NCBI RefSeq assembly: GCF_005863245.1
Contig: NZ_VBUT01000002.1
Location: 434,001-498,000 of the forward strand
DNA from: Nocardia cyriacigeorgica
GTDB lineage: Bacteria; Actinomycetota; Actinomycetes; Mycobacteriales; Mycobacteriaceae
Direction of reading: 5' to 3'
Length of the DNA stretch: 64,000 nt
Part shown: positions 34,822 through 43,059 of the stretch, piece by piece
Layout of the letters: each line of letters opens with the position of its first letter
Position numbering within the stretch: the stretch's first letter is position 1
The notes under the pieces: model-generated
The model's database searches: none
What the model was told of the DNA's origin: nothing
The model's input: the letters and a program-made list of their open reading frames with translations, nothing else
Position numbers and translations under genes: made by a program

Positions 34822-36429
34822 ATGCCCACTCAGATCACCGCACTGGCGGTCACCAAGTCCTTCCACGGTCGCGTCGTACTCGACGAGATCAGCTGCTCGC
34901 TCGGCGCGGGTGAGCGCACCGGCATCATCGGCGAGAACGGGTCGGGCAAGTCCACCCTGCTGCGCTTGTTCGCCGGCGTCGAGCGTCCTGATCGGGGCGA
35001 GATCGTCGTCCGATCCGAGGGCGGCGTCGGCTATCTCGCCCAAGACGAGCACCTGCCGCCGCACCTGACGGTCCAGCAGGTCGTCGACCGCGCCATGAGC
35101 GAACTGCGCGCGATCGAACGCCGCATGCGCGCACTCGAAGCCGCGATGGCCGACGGCGACGACGCCGCGATGACCGAATACGGCGAACTGATGACCGTTT
35201 TCGAACTGCGCGGCGGCTACGACGCCGATGCCCGCCTCGAACAAGCCCTGCACGGCCTCGGTCTCGGGTTGGTGCCGCGCTCGCGTACCGTCGGCGGCCT
35301 CTCCGGCGGTGAACACGTGCGTTTACGCCTGGCCGCCGTGCTGGCCGCGGCACCGGAGGTGCTGTTGCTCGACGAGCCGACCAACCATCTCGACGACGAC
35401 GCCCTCACCTGGCTCGAAGATCACCTGCGGACCCGCCGCGGCACCACCGTGACGGTCTCCCATGACCGGGTCTTTCTGGATCGGGTCGCGACCAGTCTGC
35501 TCGAGGTCGACGCCGACCGCCGCCGTGTGATCCGGCACGGCAACGGCTACAGCGGATTCCTCGCCGAGAAGGCGGCGGCCAGGCAACGCTGGGAGCAGTC
35601 GTATGTGCAATGGCAGACCGACATCGCCCGGCAGCGTGAGACCGTCGCGACCACCGCACGTCAGGTGGCACCGGGACGTGCGATGCGCGACAACAACAAG
35701 ATGGCCTACGACCGCGCCGGCGGCCGCGTCCAGCAGTCGCTGGCGAGCCGCGTCCGCAATGCCGAGGAGCGGCTGCGTCGTCTGCTCGACGACCCGGTGC
35801 CGCCGCCCCCGCAACCGTTGCGGTTCACGCCGACTCTGGCGGGCGGCCGGGTGCGCGGCGCGGTGCTCGAGGCCACCGATGTCACGGTCGCGGGTCGCCT
35901 CGGTCGGACCGATCTCACCCTCGCCTCCGGCGATCGCCTGTTGATCACCGGCCCCAACGGTGCGGGCAAGTCCACGCTGCTGCGGGTGCTGGCCGGTGAT
36001 CTCGCCCCGGACACGGGCACGGTCGTGCGCCGCGGCCGCATCGGCTACCTCGCCCAGCAGCCGCCTGCGGCGAAACCGGGGGAGACCCTGCTCGCGGCAT
36101 TCGCCCGCGGGCGTGGCGAACCCGATCGGCAGGCCGAACGCCTGTTGTCGCTGGGCTTGTTCGACCGCGCCCAGCTCACCGCCCGCGTCGCCGAACTCTC
36201 CACCGGCCAACGCCAACGCCTCGCGCTGGCGCGGCTGGTCAGCGAGCCGACCGACGCGCTGCTCCTCGACGAGCCCACCAACCACCTCTCACCCGGCCTG
36301 ATCGAGGAACTGGAAGCGGCACTCGCCGACTATCCCGGCGCGCTGGTGATCGTCAGCCACGACCGCCGACTGCGTCAGCGCTGGCGTGGTGAGCGGCTCG
36401 AGGTGGGTGCGTTGCCCGCGGCCGTGTGA
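34822..36429 (+). CDS. ABC-F family ATPase (ribosome-protection type candidate)
   Basis: This 535-residue soluble protein carries two ABC ATPase domains and no membrane segment. Domain 1: Walker A GENGSGKSTLL, signature GGLSGGEHVRLRLA, Walker B LLLDEPTNHLDDD. An arginine-rich inter-domain linker of about 85 residues follows. Domain 2: GPNGAGKSTLL, LSTGQRQRLALARLV, LLLDEPTNHLSPG. The absence of transmembrane domains and the linker place it in ABC-F, with Streptomyces self-resistance proteins such as VarM/LmrC as nearest types by appearance. These rescue ribosomes from macrolide-, lincosamide- or streptogramin-type drugs. The ATG at 34822 has GGAG seven bases before it. Control by the divergent TetR is likely. 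Confidence 0.9.
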   Translation: MPTQITALAVTKSFHGRVVLDEISCSLGAGERTGIIGENGSGKSTLLRLFAGVERPDRGEIVVRSEGGVGYLAQDEHLPPHLTVQQVVDRAMSELRAIERRMRALEAAMADGDDAAMTEYGELMTVFELRGGYDADARLEQALHGLGLGLVPRSRTVGGLSGGEHVRLRLAAVLAAAPEVLLLDEPTNHLDDDALTWLEDHLRTRRGTTVTVSHDRVFLDRVATSLLEVDADRRRVIRHGNGYSGFLAEKAAARQRWEQSYVQWQTDIARQRETVATTARQVAPGRAMRDNNKMAYDRAGGRVQQSLASRVRNAEERLRRLLDDPVPPPPQPLRFTPTLAGGRVRGAVLEATDVTVAGRLGRTDLTLASGDRLLITGPNGAGKSTLLRVLAGDLAPDTGTVVRRGRIGYLAQQPPAAKPGETLLAAFARGRGEPDRQAERLLSLGLFDRAQLTARVAELSTGQRQRLALARLVSEPTDALLLDEPTNHLSPGLIEELEAALADYPGALVIVSHDRRLRQRWRGERLEVGALPAAV

Positions 36430-36586
36430 GAACTGCCGAAGACCGAGTACCCGCTGATCGAGGAGCCCGATACCTGCGGAATCGGCGCCTACGACGGACG
36501 CCGAATCACAGGTCTGTGCTGCCTACCGGGTGGGTTCGGGGGAGTGGCCGAGGGCCCGCGGCGTTGAGGAAGTCGTGGGCGCGAAC

Positions 36587-37075
36587 TCACTGCGGCCGCT
36601 TGAACCAGTCCGCCGCGCTGCGCTGCGACAGGAGGATCACAATCGCCATGCACATGCCGAAGCCGAGGAAGCCGGGCGGGAGCCCCTGTGTCATCGCGCC
36701 GAGGCCGAGCAACATTCCGACGCCGGCGGCGACGATCGCGGACACGCGCACGCCGTTGCCGTTCACCGCGAACCCGAACGCCAGGACCACCAGAAAAACG
36801 GCGGGCAGGTAACCCCCGATGAGCGCGCCGACCAACTCCCAGTTGTCCGCGGACACCGCCACCGCCATCAGTGCGGCGCCCACGGCACCGAACACCCAGG
36901 AGACGATCTGAGCTGCTCGCACCGGTGCGGGCATGGTGATCGGAAATGCCTGCGGCACAGTGACTTGCGGTGACGGCCAGATGCCCGGCGCGCTGTCCGC
37001 TGCCGTGGGGTACGGCTCGTGGTCGGCCTCGGTTGCCGAATCGTCGTTCTTGCCGAAATCCACTGGATCCCCCAC
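36587..37075 (-). CDS. Four-helix membrane protein, unknown
   Basis: This 162-residue protein has an acidic, proline-rich cytoplasmic head of about 50 residues. Four hydrophobic segments follow (AAQIVSWVFGAVGAALMAVA; LVGALIGGYLPAVFLVVLAF; VSAIVAAGVGMLLGLGA; GFLGFGMCMAIVILL) and a basic tail. I do not recognise the family; similar orphans are common in nocardiae. It is convergent with the ABC-F gene across a 157-base gap in which I see no gene. Confidence 0.72.
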   Translation of the reverse strand: MGDPVDFGKNDDSATEADHEPYPTAADSAPGIWPSPQVTVPQAFPITMPAPVRAAQIVSWVFGAVGAALMAVAVSADNWELVGALIGGYLPAVFLVVLAFGFAVNGNGVRVSAIVAAGVGMLLGLGAMTQGLPPGFLGFGMCMAIVILLSQRSAADWFKRPQ

Positions 37076-37156
37076 CTTTCCGCCGGCCGGTCAACGCGCC
37101 GGCCCTCGGCAGCGAACACTACCGCTTCGCCGCACCGGGGTGATCAGGAGTCGACG

Positions 37157-37192
37157 CCTATAGGTAACGCCGTCGGAAAGTACTTATAGGTG
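37157..37192 (+). promoter_or_regulatory. Repeated TATAGGT element upstream of the SnoaL-like gene
   Basis: CCTATAGGTAAC (37157-37168) and CTTATAGGTGAC (37183-37194) are 26 bases apart in direct orientation; the first contains the perfect palindrome CCTATAGG. The AT-rich pair is unusual in this GC-rich DNA and lies about 100 bases before the SnoaL-like gene, so it may bind a regulator (for example of HxlR or MarR type). Confidence 0.5.
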
Positions 37193-37284
37193 ACTGATTC
37201 GGCGACCCCCTGTCCGCCCATAACGTAGTTCTCATCAGCCGATCGAGCGGAGAAACCGCAGATCAGAACGTTATGGAGGTCAGG

Positions 37285-37641
37285 ATGAACACTCTCGTCG
37301 CCCAGTACCTGGAGGCCTGGAACACCACCGACGCCGGCGCCCGCGCCGCCGCCGTCGAGCGCGTCTTCACCCCCGACGCCACCTACATCGACCCGCTGGT
37401 GTCGGTCACCGGCCACGAACAGCTGGCCGCCGCCATCGCCGGTGTGCAGGCGCAGTTCCCCGGCTGGGTGTTCCGCCCGGCAGGTCCCGTCGACGGCCAC
37501 CACGACCAGGTGCGCTTCACCTGGGAACTCGGCCCCGCCGAGGGGCCCGCCGTCATCGTCGGATTCGACGTCGCGATCATCGCCGACGGCCGCATCGCGA
37601 ACGTCTACGGCTTCCTCGACAAGGTCCCCGCCGCCGCCTGA
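37285..37641 (+). CDS. SnoaL-like/NTF2-fold protein
   Basis: This 118-residue protein begins MNTLVAQYLEAWNTTDAGAR and has ERVFTPDATYIDPLVSVTGH, which is the common SnoaL_2 pattern with a cone-shaped alpha/beta barrel. It ends in VAIIADGRIANVYGFLDKVP. Such proteins may be small isomerases, hydrolases or ligand-binding folds. The ATG at 37285 has GGAGG upstream. The membrane-protein gene follows by 34 bases, so the two are probably cotranscribed. Confidence 0.85.
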   Translation: MNTLVAQYLEAWNTTDAGARAAAVERVFTPDATYIDPLVSVTGHEQLAAAIAGVQAQFPGWVFRPAGPVDGHHDQVRFTWELGPAEGPAVIVGFDVAIIADGRIANVYGFLDKVPAAA

Positions 37642-37675
37642 CCCCGATCTTCTCTCGAACTCTCCAGGAGTCATC

Positions 37676-38092
37676 ATGACCACCACCGCCCCCGGCTACC
37701 TGTCCACCCTGCTCACCCCCGGCCCTGCCCTGCTGCGGTTTTCGCTGCGCCTGGACGCGGTGGTGACCGCCGCCAACGGCCTGGCCTATCTGGCGCTGTC
37801 CGGCCCGATCGAATCCCTGCTCGGCCTCGACGCCGCCATCGGCATCCCCATCGGCGTCTTCCTCACCCTCTACGGCATCGGCGTCGCCCTGGTCGGCCTC
37901 CCGGCGAACATCAACCCGGCCGCCGTCCGCACGGTCATCGCGGGCAACGCCGCGTGGGTGGTGGTCAGCCTGGCCGCCTTGTTCGCTGTCGGCCTGGACC
38001 TGACCGTGGCGGGCGCCATCTGGGCGGTCCTCCAGGCCATCGTCGTCGGTGTCTTTGCTGCCCTGCAATATGTGGGTCTGCGCCGCGCCTGA
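37676..38092 (+). CDS. Four-helix membrane protein following the SnoaL-like gene
   Basis: This 138-residue protein has four hydrophobic segments with short polar loops, starting LRLDAVVTAANGLAYLAL and PIGVFLTLYGIGVALVGLPA. It ends in a short basic tail after QAIVVGVFAALQYVGLRRA. An AGGAG box lies five bases before the ATG. It forms a two-gene operon with the SnoaL-like protein. I cannot name a function; it resembles unassigned integral membrane proteins of actinobacteria. Confidence 0.8.
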   Translation: MTTTAPGYLSTLLTPGPALLRFSLRLDAVVTAANGLAYLALSGPIESLLGLDAAIGIPIGVFLTLYGIGVALVGLPANINPAAVRTVIAGNAAWVVVSLAALFAVGLDLTVAGAIWAVLQAIVVGVFAALQYVGLRRA

Positions 38093-38128
38093 ACTTCGAA
38101 TCAGGCGCAACCACAATAGAATAATCCG

Positions 38129-38156
38129 AATCCGGTCGGTGCGATCCGACCGGATT
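38129..38156. terminator. Terminator-like hairpin after the SnoaL/membrane operon
   Basis: AATCCGGTCGG (38129-38139) and CCGACCGGATT (38146-38156) form a perfect 11-bp stem with a 6-base loop, 36 bases after the stop codon. It is followed by TTCGGTGTGTTCGG, a partial T-rich run. Confidence 0.75.
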
Positions 38157-38179
38157 TCGGTGTGTTCGGACTACAACAT

Positions 38180-38495
38180 CGCCACGCTCCTGTTTGGATC
38201 GCGAGTAGTCCGCGGGCGGACCGGATTCGGAGATCCGAAGCGCCATAAGTTCAGTCCAATTGATCCGCAAAGTGGTTCGATCTGACGCTTGCGCTACCCG
38301 CGATCCGTGAATCCAGGGCGAGGGCGGCACACGAGCAAAGTCGATGCCATGCCGATTCATCGAATCGAGCAGTTCCAGCAACGCTGACTTGAATGGACGT
38401 GGTGCGCAGCCGGTGTGGTAATTCAGCATCGATTCGAGTTCGTCGCGGAAGAATCCCGTTCCCGGTGTTCGATCCTGCGCTGAGACCGCAACGGT
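38180..38495 (-). other. Lower-GC region with an unidentified coding-like frame
   Basis: The 520-base gap between 38092 and 38613 has visibly lower GC than its surroundings. On the minus strand an open frame reads TPGTGFFRDELESMLNYHTG, then CAPRPFKSALLELLDSMNRH, GIDFARVPPSPW and later TLRINWTELMALRISESGPP. It looks protein-like, but it has no good start (the first ATG is 38429), is closed upstream by TGA, and runs into the neighbouring gene at its 3' side. It may be the remnant of an acquired gene. I recognise no family. Confidence 0.3.
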
Positions 38496-38612
38496 GGGTC
38501 ATCCAAACGGCGTATTCCGCAATGGTTTTCGATCGCCCGTCCAGTGTGAAGATGTGTAGATCAGATGCGGTTTTCGCTGGTGCTCGGGTGGTCGTCGCGG
38601 TAGTATTCGAAC

Positions 38613-40805
38613 ATGCATTCGAGTGGGGGGATCGAAGGAGACGAGGCCGCGGTCGGCCGGTTGTACGCCGCAGTCACCGACCTGCTCGCCGAACCGTTGA
38701 CGCCACTATCGGATAACGCCGTCATCGCCATGATGCGCGAGGTCGAGCGGTGCTCGCGGATGCTGACCATGGTGCGCCACAAACTGCTGGTGGAAGCCTC
38801 CGAACGCTCACTACCCGCCCGGCACGGCGCGAAATCGTTGAAACGGTTCCTGATGGAAACGCTGAACCTGGCCTCTGCTGATGCCGGTGCCCGCGTCCAC
38901 CAAGCCCACACCGTCGCCACCTTCCACGACATGGGCGGCGACCCCATCGAACCCCGCCTGCCGAATGTCGCGCAAGCCTTGACCGCTGGCGAGATCTCCG
39001 CCGACCACGCCCGCGGCATCGCCACCGTCATGAACCGCGTTCCCTGCGGCGCCACACATGAGGACCGGGCCGCCGCCGAGGAAATCCTCACCGATTTCGC
39101 CCGCACCGGCTCCCCGGACGACATCGGCAAGGTCGGCGACAAGATCCTGGCCTACCTCGACCCCGACGGCCGCCTCACCACCGACAACGATCGAGCCCGC
39201 ATGCGCGGCATCATCATCGGCCGCCAACGCCCCGACGGCATGAGCCCCATCCGCGGCGAGATCGACCCCGTCCTGCGCGCCCTGCTCGACCCACTATTGG
39301 CCAAATACGCCCGCCCGGGCATGTGCAACCCTGACGACCCCGAAAGCCCCACCCCTGCACCCGCCTCCGGCTCCGGCTCCGGCTCTGGTTCTGCTGCTGG
39401 TCCTGCCGCTGCCGTTCCCACTGGTCGTGGTGCTGCCGGTCCCGCTGCTACTGCCGCTGCGGGCGCTGACTCCGACCGTGGTGCTGGTACAGGTACGGCT
39501 GCCGCCGACTCGGATGCGGGTGCTGCCGACGCTAGCCGTGGCGTTGACGTCGGCTCTGGCGCCGCCGCTGGTCGACCGTCCGATACGGCTGGTGCGCACA
39601 ATGATTCGGTACCCGAGCCGCCCCACGTCCGCACCGGCCCCGCGCCTGCCGCTACCACTGGCCGCAGCCCTGGCGCCGGCCACGGCCCTGCCGCTGGCCG
39701 TGCTGCTGGCGCTGGTGTTGCCGCTGGCCCTGGCCATACCGCTGGCTGTGGCACTGACACCGGCCGTGTCACTGCCGCCGACCCTGGTGCCGGCCGTGCT
39801 ACCGCCGCCGGCCGTGGCGTCGACGCCGGCTCAGGTGCTGCCTATGGCTCGGGATACCGTGCTGTCGCTCGTGGTTGCGCCGACCCTCGTGGGAGCGCCA
39901 GCCGCCGTGCTGGCGCCGGCGTTCGTGCTGGAGCCGACTCTGATGCTGGCTATGTCAGTCGCGGTGGCGGTGGGAGTGCCTCGGCCGCTAGGGCTTGCGC
40001 TGGTCAGTCGTCCGATATGGCTGGCGCGCCGAATGATTCGCCACCAGAACCGCCCGACAGCACCTGGATAGACCCCACCGCACTCTCCGAAGCCGCCGCG
40101 CGTGATCACCGCAGCACCGCCCAACGCAACCACGACGCCCTCAAAGCCATCCTCAGCTCGGGCATCATCGCCGAACACCTCGGTGCGCACCGCGGCCTGC
40201 CGGTCTCCACGATCCTCACCATCAGTATCGACGATATCGAACGCGCCGCCGGAGTCGCCACCACCGCCACCGGCGGCACCGTTCCCCTCGCAGACGCGCT
40301 CACCCTCGCCCAACGATCCCAACCCTGGCTCGCTGTCTTCGACCACAACGGCCTCCCCCTACACCTCGGCCGTACCAAACGCCTCGCCTCCGCCGCCCAA
40401 CGACTCGCGCTCATCGCTGCCCTGAAAGGCTGCTCGCGCCCCGGCTGCGACGCCCCCGCCAGCCTGTCCGCGGTCCATCACGTCCTGGACTATCGCAAGA
40501 ACGGTGCCACCGACATCGACAACCTCACCCTGGCCTGCGATGCCTGCCACGCCCTGATCCACGACGGCCCCGGCGGCTGGAAAACCTGCACCGAAGGCCC
40601 CCACTCCCCATACACCGGACGCACCGCCTGGATCGCCCCACCCCACATCGACCCCCACCAAACACCACGAATCAACCACCGCCACCACGCAGGCGAACTA
40701 CTCGCCGAAACCCTCACCCGCAACCACCTGCGCGACGAACAAGCCCCCGAACAACAACACCAACGAACGCCTCGCTATGCGCAGCCGGGTTCCACCGCGG
40801 CTTGA
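38613..40805 (+). CDS. DUF222/HNH endonuclease-domain protein (13E12 family) with long Ala/Gly-rich insert
   Basis: This 730-residue protein is large for the family (about 400-500). Residues 1-240 form DUF222 (LSDNAVIAMMREVERCSRML, ARMRGIIIGRQRPDGMSPIR). Residues about 500-700 hold the second part with the HNH motif: CSRPGCDAPASLSAVHHVLD, NLTLACDACHALIH. Between them lie about 240 residues of Ala/Gly/Ser/Pro with repeated ADSDAG and GxNDSxPEPP elements. 13E12 proteins occur in many copies in mycobacteria and nocardiae; their role is unknown, though HNH nuclease activity is presumed. A TAGTAT box just before the ATG suggests a leaderless message. Confidence 0.9.
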   Translation: MHSSGGIEGDEAAVGRLYAAVTDLLAEPLTPLSDNAVIAMMREVERCSRMLTMVRHKLLVEASERSLPARHGAKSLKRFLMETLNLASADAGARVHQAHTVATFHDMGGDPIEPRLPNVAQALTAGEISADHARGIATVMNRVPCGATHEDRAAAEEILTDFARTGSPDDIGKVGDKILAYLDPDGRLTTDNDRARMRGIIIGRQRPDGMSPIRGEIDPVLRALLDPLLAKYARPGMCNPDDPESPTPAPASGSGSGSGSAAGPAAAVPTGRGAAGPAATAAAGADSDRGAGTGTAAADSDAGAADASRGVDVGSGAAAGRPSDTAGAHNDSVPEPPHVRTGPAPAATTGRSPGAGHGPAAGRAAGAGVAAGPGHTAGCGTDTGRVTAADPGAGRATAAGRGVDAGSGAAYGSGYRAVARGCADPRGSASRRAGAGVRAGADSDAGYVSRGGGGSASAARACAGQSSDMAGAPNDSPPEPPDSTWIDPTALSEAAARDHRSTAQRNHDALKAILSSGIIAEHLGAHRGLPVSTILTISIDDIERAAGVATTATGGTVPLADALTLAQRSQPWLAVFDHNGLPLHLGRTKRLASAAQRLALIAALKGCSRPGCDAPASLSAVHHVLDYRKNGATDIDNLTLACDACHALIHDGPGGWKTCTEGPHSPYTGRTAWIAPPHIDPHQTPRINHRHHAGELLAETLTRNHLRDEQAPEQQHQRTPRYAQPGSTAA
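39504..40063 (+). repeat. Low-complexity insert with a duplicated ~40-residue block in the HNH gene
   Basis: The block starting ADSDAG at residue 298 and ending SDTAGAHNDSVPEPP recurs from residue 441 as ADSDAG ... SDMAGAPNDSPPEPP. At DNA level CTGGTCGACCGTCCGATACG (39568) matches CTGGTCAGTCGTCCGATATG (40000), 432 bases apart. The rest of the insert is rich in GCTG/GCCG motifs. Confidence 0.75.
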
Positions 40806-41101
40806 CAGCGTCGGCGACCCTATGTGTCGATCGAGATCGGCCGCCGTGCGAACACGCCCGAGTTGCGCCGACCGCCCGTGCCGGATGCCTGCATAGCGCC
40901 AGGCTGTCATCGGCTGGTCAGGTTTACCGCATTCGGGCCGAGGCATACGTCGCATCGCGAACGACGGCGGACTGGACGTAGGGCCTGTCGGTCGACCGGC
41001 CATCCTGTCGACCGTGCATGACCGGAGAGGGGCCGTGAGGGGTATACAAAGGCCGCCCACACGCCGGCACCGCCCACACCCCCGCACCGCTTCCGCTGCG
41101 G
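40806..41101. other. Convergent intergenic gap, nothing recognised
   Basis: This 296-base gap separates the HNH gene and the acpM-like gene, which converge. It contains two copies of a short CTGTCGGTCGACCG / CTGTCGACCG motif (about 40985-41015). I see no gene, hairpin or promoter I could defend. Confidence 0.35.
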
Positions 41102-41410
41102 TCAGCCGCGCTTGCCGGCCTCGAACTTCTCCCGGATCGCCTGTGCGGTTTCACTGTTCTCGGCCGCGAGCTTCTGGATGTAGTCGACGGCGTCACCCAC
41201 GGTACGGAGCGCGGCAAGATCCTCATCGGGAATCTTCACCGCGTACTTGTCCTCGGTTTGGACCGCGATTTCGACCATCGAGAGCGAGTCGATGTCGAGG
41301 TCGTCGACGAAAGACTTCTCGATGGTGACCTCGGACGGCTCGATGCCGGTGACTTCCTCGATGATTTCGGCGATGCCGGCGACGAGTTCTTCTCGCGTTG
41401 CGATTTCCAT
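41102..41410 (-). CDS. AcpM-like acyl carrier protein, stand-alone
   Basis: This 102-residue acidic helical protein has the phosphopantetheine site in FVDDLDIDSLSMVEIAVQTE; Ser42 is the attachment serine. EELVAGIAEIIEEVTGIEPS and KIPDEDLAALRTVGDAVDYI match mycobacterial AcpM, the carrier of the meromycolate-elongating FAS-II system, including part of its C-terminal extension. In mycobacteria acpM lies in a fabD-acpM-kasA-kasB cluster; here no FAS-II gene is near. GGAGG lies five bases before the ATG at 41410. It may be a second AcpM or a dedicated carrier for another pathway. Confidence 0.92.
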   Translation of the reverse strand: MEIATREELVAGIAEIIEEVTGIEPSEVTIEKSFVDDLDIDSLSMVEIAVQTEDKYAVKIPDEDLAALRTVGDAVDYIQKLAAENSETAQAIREKFEAGKRG

Positions 41411-41475
41411 GGTTGCCTCCATTGCAAGGTGGGTTGTGAGCGGTTGCTCGTGGGTGAACTGCCGTGTCGTGCAAG

Positions 41476-42297
41476 CTAATCGGTGGACACGCGTCGACCG
41501 GGTCGAGCATCGGTGCGGTCGCTGTAGCGGTCGGTGGTGCCCCGGCGCCGTTTGATCTCCCACTCCGGGTATGAGGGGTCGAAGATCTGGTAGGTGTCTT
41601 CGATGGCGGCGGTGAGTAGCTTCCAGACCTGGTGTGCGGTCGGGCGTGGTCGCGGCCATCCGGTGCCGTACAGCGCATCATCCTCGTCCAGGCCTATCTC
41701 CTCCAGCGGCAGCGGCTCGTGCCGTACAGCGCACAGGCCGCGGTCGAGGCCGGGGCACCGTTCGATCAGATAGCGGCCACGCTGATCCCCGCCGGACGGC
41801 GCGGCGGCGTCGGGGCTGCCGTTCCAGCGGGTCTGCGAGTAGACGAGAATCCGCCGGCCCGTGGTCACCTGCACGTACTCCCGCGCGTCGGTGATCGCGG
41901 TATCGGTGGCTGTCATCAGTTCAGGTGTGATGCCGTGCAACAGCATCCGTTCATAGCTGCGCAGGTGATCGTCCTCGATCATCCAGTGCTGCTCGGTCAT
42001 ACCCGCGACGTCGGACCACACCGTCTGGCGGAGGGGCTCGACCTGCGCCGCCATGGTCTTGTTCGTGAGCGAAGGCCGGACGGCCATTGCCTTGATCGAC
42101 GACTTGCTGACACCGAGCGCAGCGGCGATCTTGCGGTCGCTGAGCCCTTCTGCGCGCATTACCGCTATGGCCTCGGCGATCACGCAGCGCGCCGCGAGTT
42201 CGGCGGTTTCGGCTCGCTCGCGGGCCATATGGACAGCTTTGCCGGCGACATCGACGCGATAGGGATGATCGGGCACTAGGCGAGTGTGGCACGCCAT
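41476..42297 (-). CDS. Helix-turn-helix protein of unknown family
   Basis: This 273-residue protein has one recognisable element, a helix-turn-helix near residues 45-70 (VMRAEGLSDRKIAAALGVSK, SSIKAMAV), like those in resolvase- or replication-type DNA binders. The remaining 200 residues are Asp/Glu/Arg/Trp-rich and unfamiliar (QHWMIEDDHLRSYERMLLHG; VWKLLTAAIEDTYQIFDPSY). The first ATG, 42297, lies only four bases from a perfect palindrome; no ribosome-binding site fits, so a start at GTG 42276 or leaderless translation is possible. It lies upstream of and parallel to acpM. Confidence 0.7.
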   Translation of the reverse strand: MACHTRLVPDHPYRVDVAGKAVHMARERAETAELAARCVIAEAIAVMRAEGLSDRKIAAALGVSKSSIKAMAVRPSLTNKTMAAQVEPLRQTVWSDVAGMTEQHWMIEDDHLRSYERMLLHGITPELMTATDTAITDAREYVQVTTGRRILVYSQTRWNGSPDAAAPSGGDQRGRYLIERCPGLDRGLCAVRHEPLPLEEIGLDEDDALYGTGWPRPRPTAHQVWKLLTAAIEDTYQIFDPSYPEWEIKRRRGTTDRYSDRTDARPGRRVSTD

Positions 42298-42300
42298 ACG

Positions 42301-42330
42301 CCCAAGTGTCCAGTCGATTGGACACTTGGG
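42301..42330. promoter_or_regulatory. Perfect palindrome (12-bp arms) in front of the HTH gene
   Basis: CCCAAGTGTCCA (42301-42312), spacer GTCGAT, TGGACACTTGGG (42319-42330). All 12 pairs match. It lies between the stop of doxX and the start of the HTH gene, both on the minus strand. There is no T-run on the downstream side, so an operator bound by the HTH protein is more likely than a terminator, though a hairpin in the message is possible. Confidence 0.8.
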
Positions 42331-42351
42331 TGTATCAATGGCCGACTATGC

Positions 42352-42879
42352 TCAGCCGGCGGTTGTGTTGACCAGGTCCCCGCCCGCAGGGGAAGTGCGA
42401 AGGAGCCGGTCGAGGCTGACGATGTGGGCGCGCTCGGGTGAGAGCGCGAGGAGGGCGGCTGCGGCGGCGGCGCTGAAAACCGAGGCGTTCAAGGCAGATT
42501 CGGGTCCGGAGAAGAAGAACATGGATCCACCGAAGGCGAGCAGGGTGGCGAAGCCGGCCAGGGCGGTCCAGTGGAGTGCCAGGCCGAGGAGGAGGGCCAG
42601 GCCAAGGGCGAGTTCGGCGGCGGTGGAGGCCCAGGCGGTGATGTCGATCAGCAGGTCGGGCAGGTAGGGGGCCAGGTCGTCGACGTAGGCGGTGAAGGCG
42701 TCGAAGGTGCCCCAGGCGACGTTGTTCGTACCGGGTCGGCCCCACAGGCCGAATCGATCGGCGACGGCGGACAGAAAGCCCACGCCGAGCGCGAGGCGGG
42801 CGAAGAGTGTTGCGGCGGACCAATATTTCAGTCGCGCGGACGTGTCGGACGAGAGGTCGGCAGGTTGTGTGTTTGCCAT
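42352..42879 (-). CDS. DoxX-family membrane protein
   Basis: This 175-residue protein has about four membrane segments: LFARLALGVGFLSAVADRFG, LLIDITAWASTAAELALGLA, LLLGLALHWTALAGFATLLA, ASVFSAAAAAALLALSP. These follow the DoxX/DoxD pattern, with a conserved arginine in helix 1 and a glutamate in AELALG. In mycobacteria a DoxX protein links superoxide dismutase to thiol homeostasis; here the partner is unknown. An operator-like element similar to those near the bicupin gene lies 180 bases upstream, hinting at common control. Confidence 0.85.
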   Translation of the reverse strand: MANTQPADLSSDTSARLKYWSAATLFARLALGVGFLSAVADRFGLWGRPGTNNVAWGTFDAFTAYVDDLAPYLPDLLIDITAWASTAAELALGLALLLGLALHWTALAGFATLLAFGGSMFFFSGPESALNASVFSAAAAAALLALSPERAHIVSLDRLLRTSPAGGDLVNTTAG

Positions 42880-43059
42880 TGCCGTGCCCTTCCTGCTGGT
42901 TGTCGAACTGCTGGTGCGGTACCGAATCGAAGCGAATCACCCTGGTGTGCAGTCGGAATGGTGCGGTGGGTCGCTGCTTGCGCGACCATTTCCGGCGAAC
43001 GTGACGACAGATCTCGCCGCACCTGAACAGTGATCCGCATCAGAACCAATGAACGGAAC

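Noticed and set aside
36430..36586. Possible short coding remnant (translation with TEYPLIEEPDTCGIGAYDGR)
   Set aside because: Too short, with no start signal and no recognisable family; treated as intergenic.
39427..40071. Second long hydrophobic frame inside the HNH gene insert
   Set aside because: It arises from GC-rich short repeats (GCTG/GCCG) read out of frame; no start signal or family likeness.
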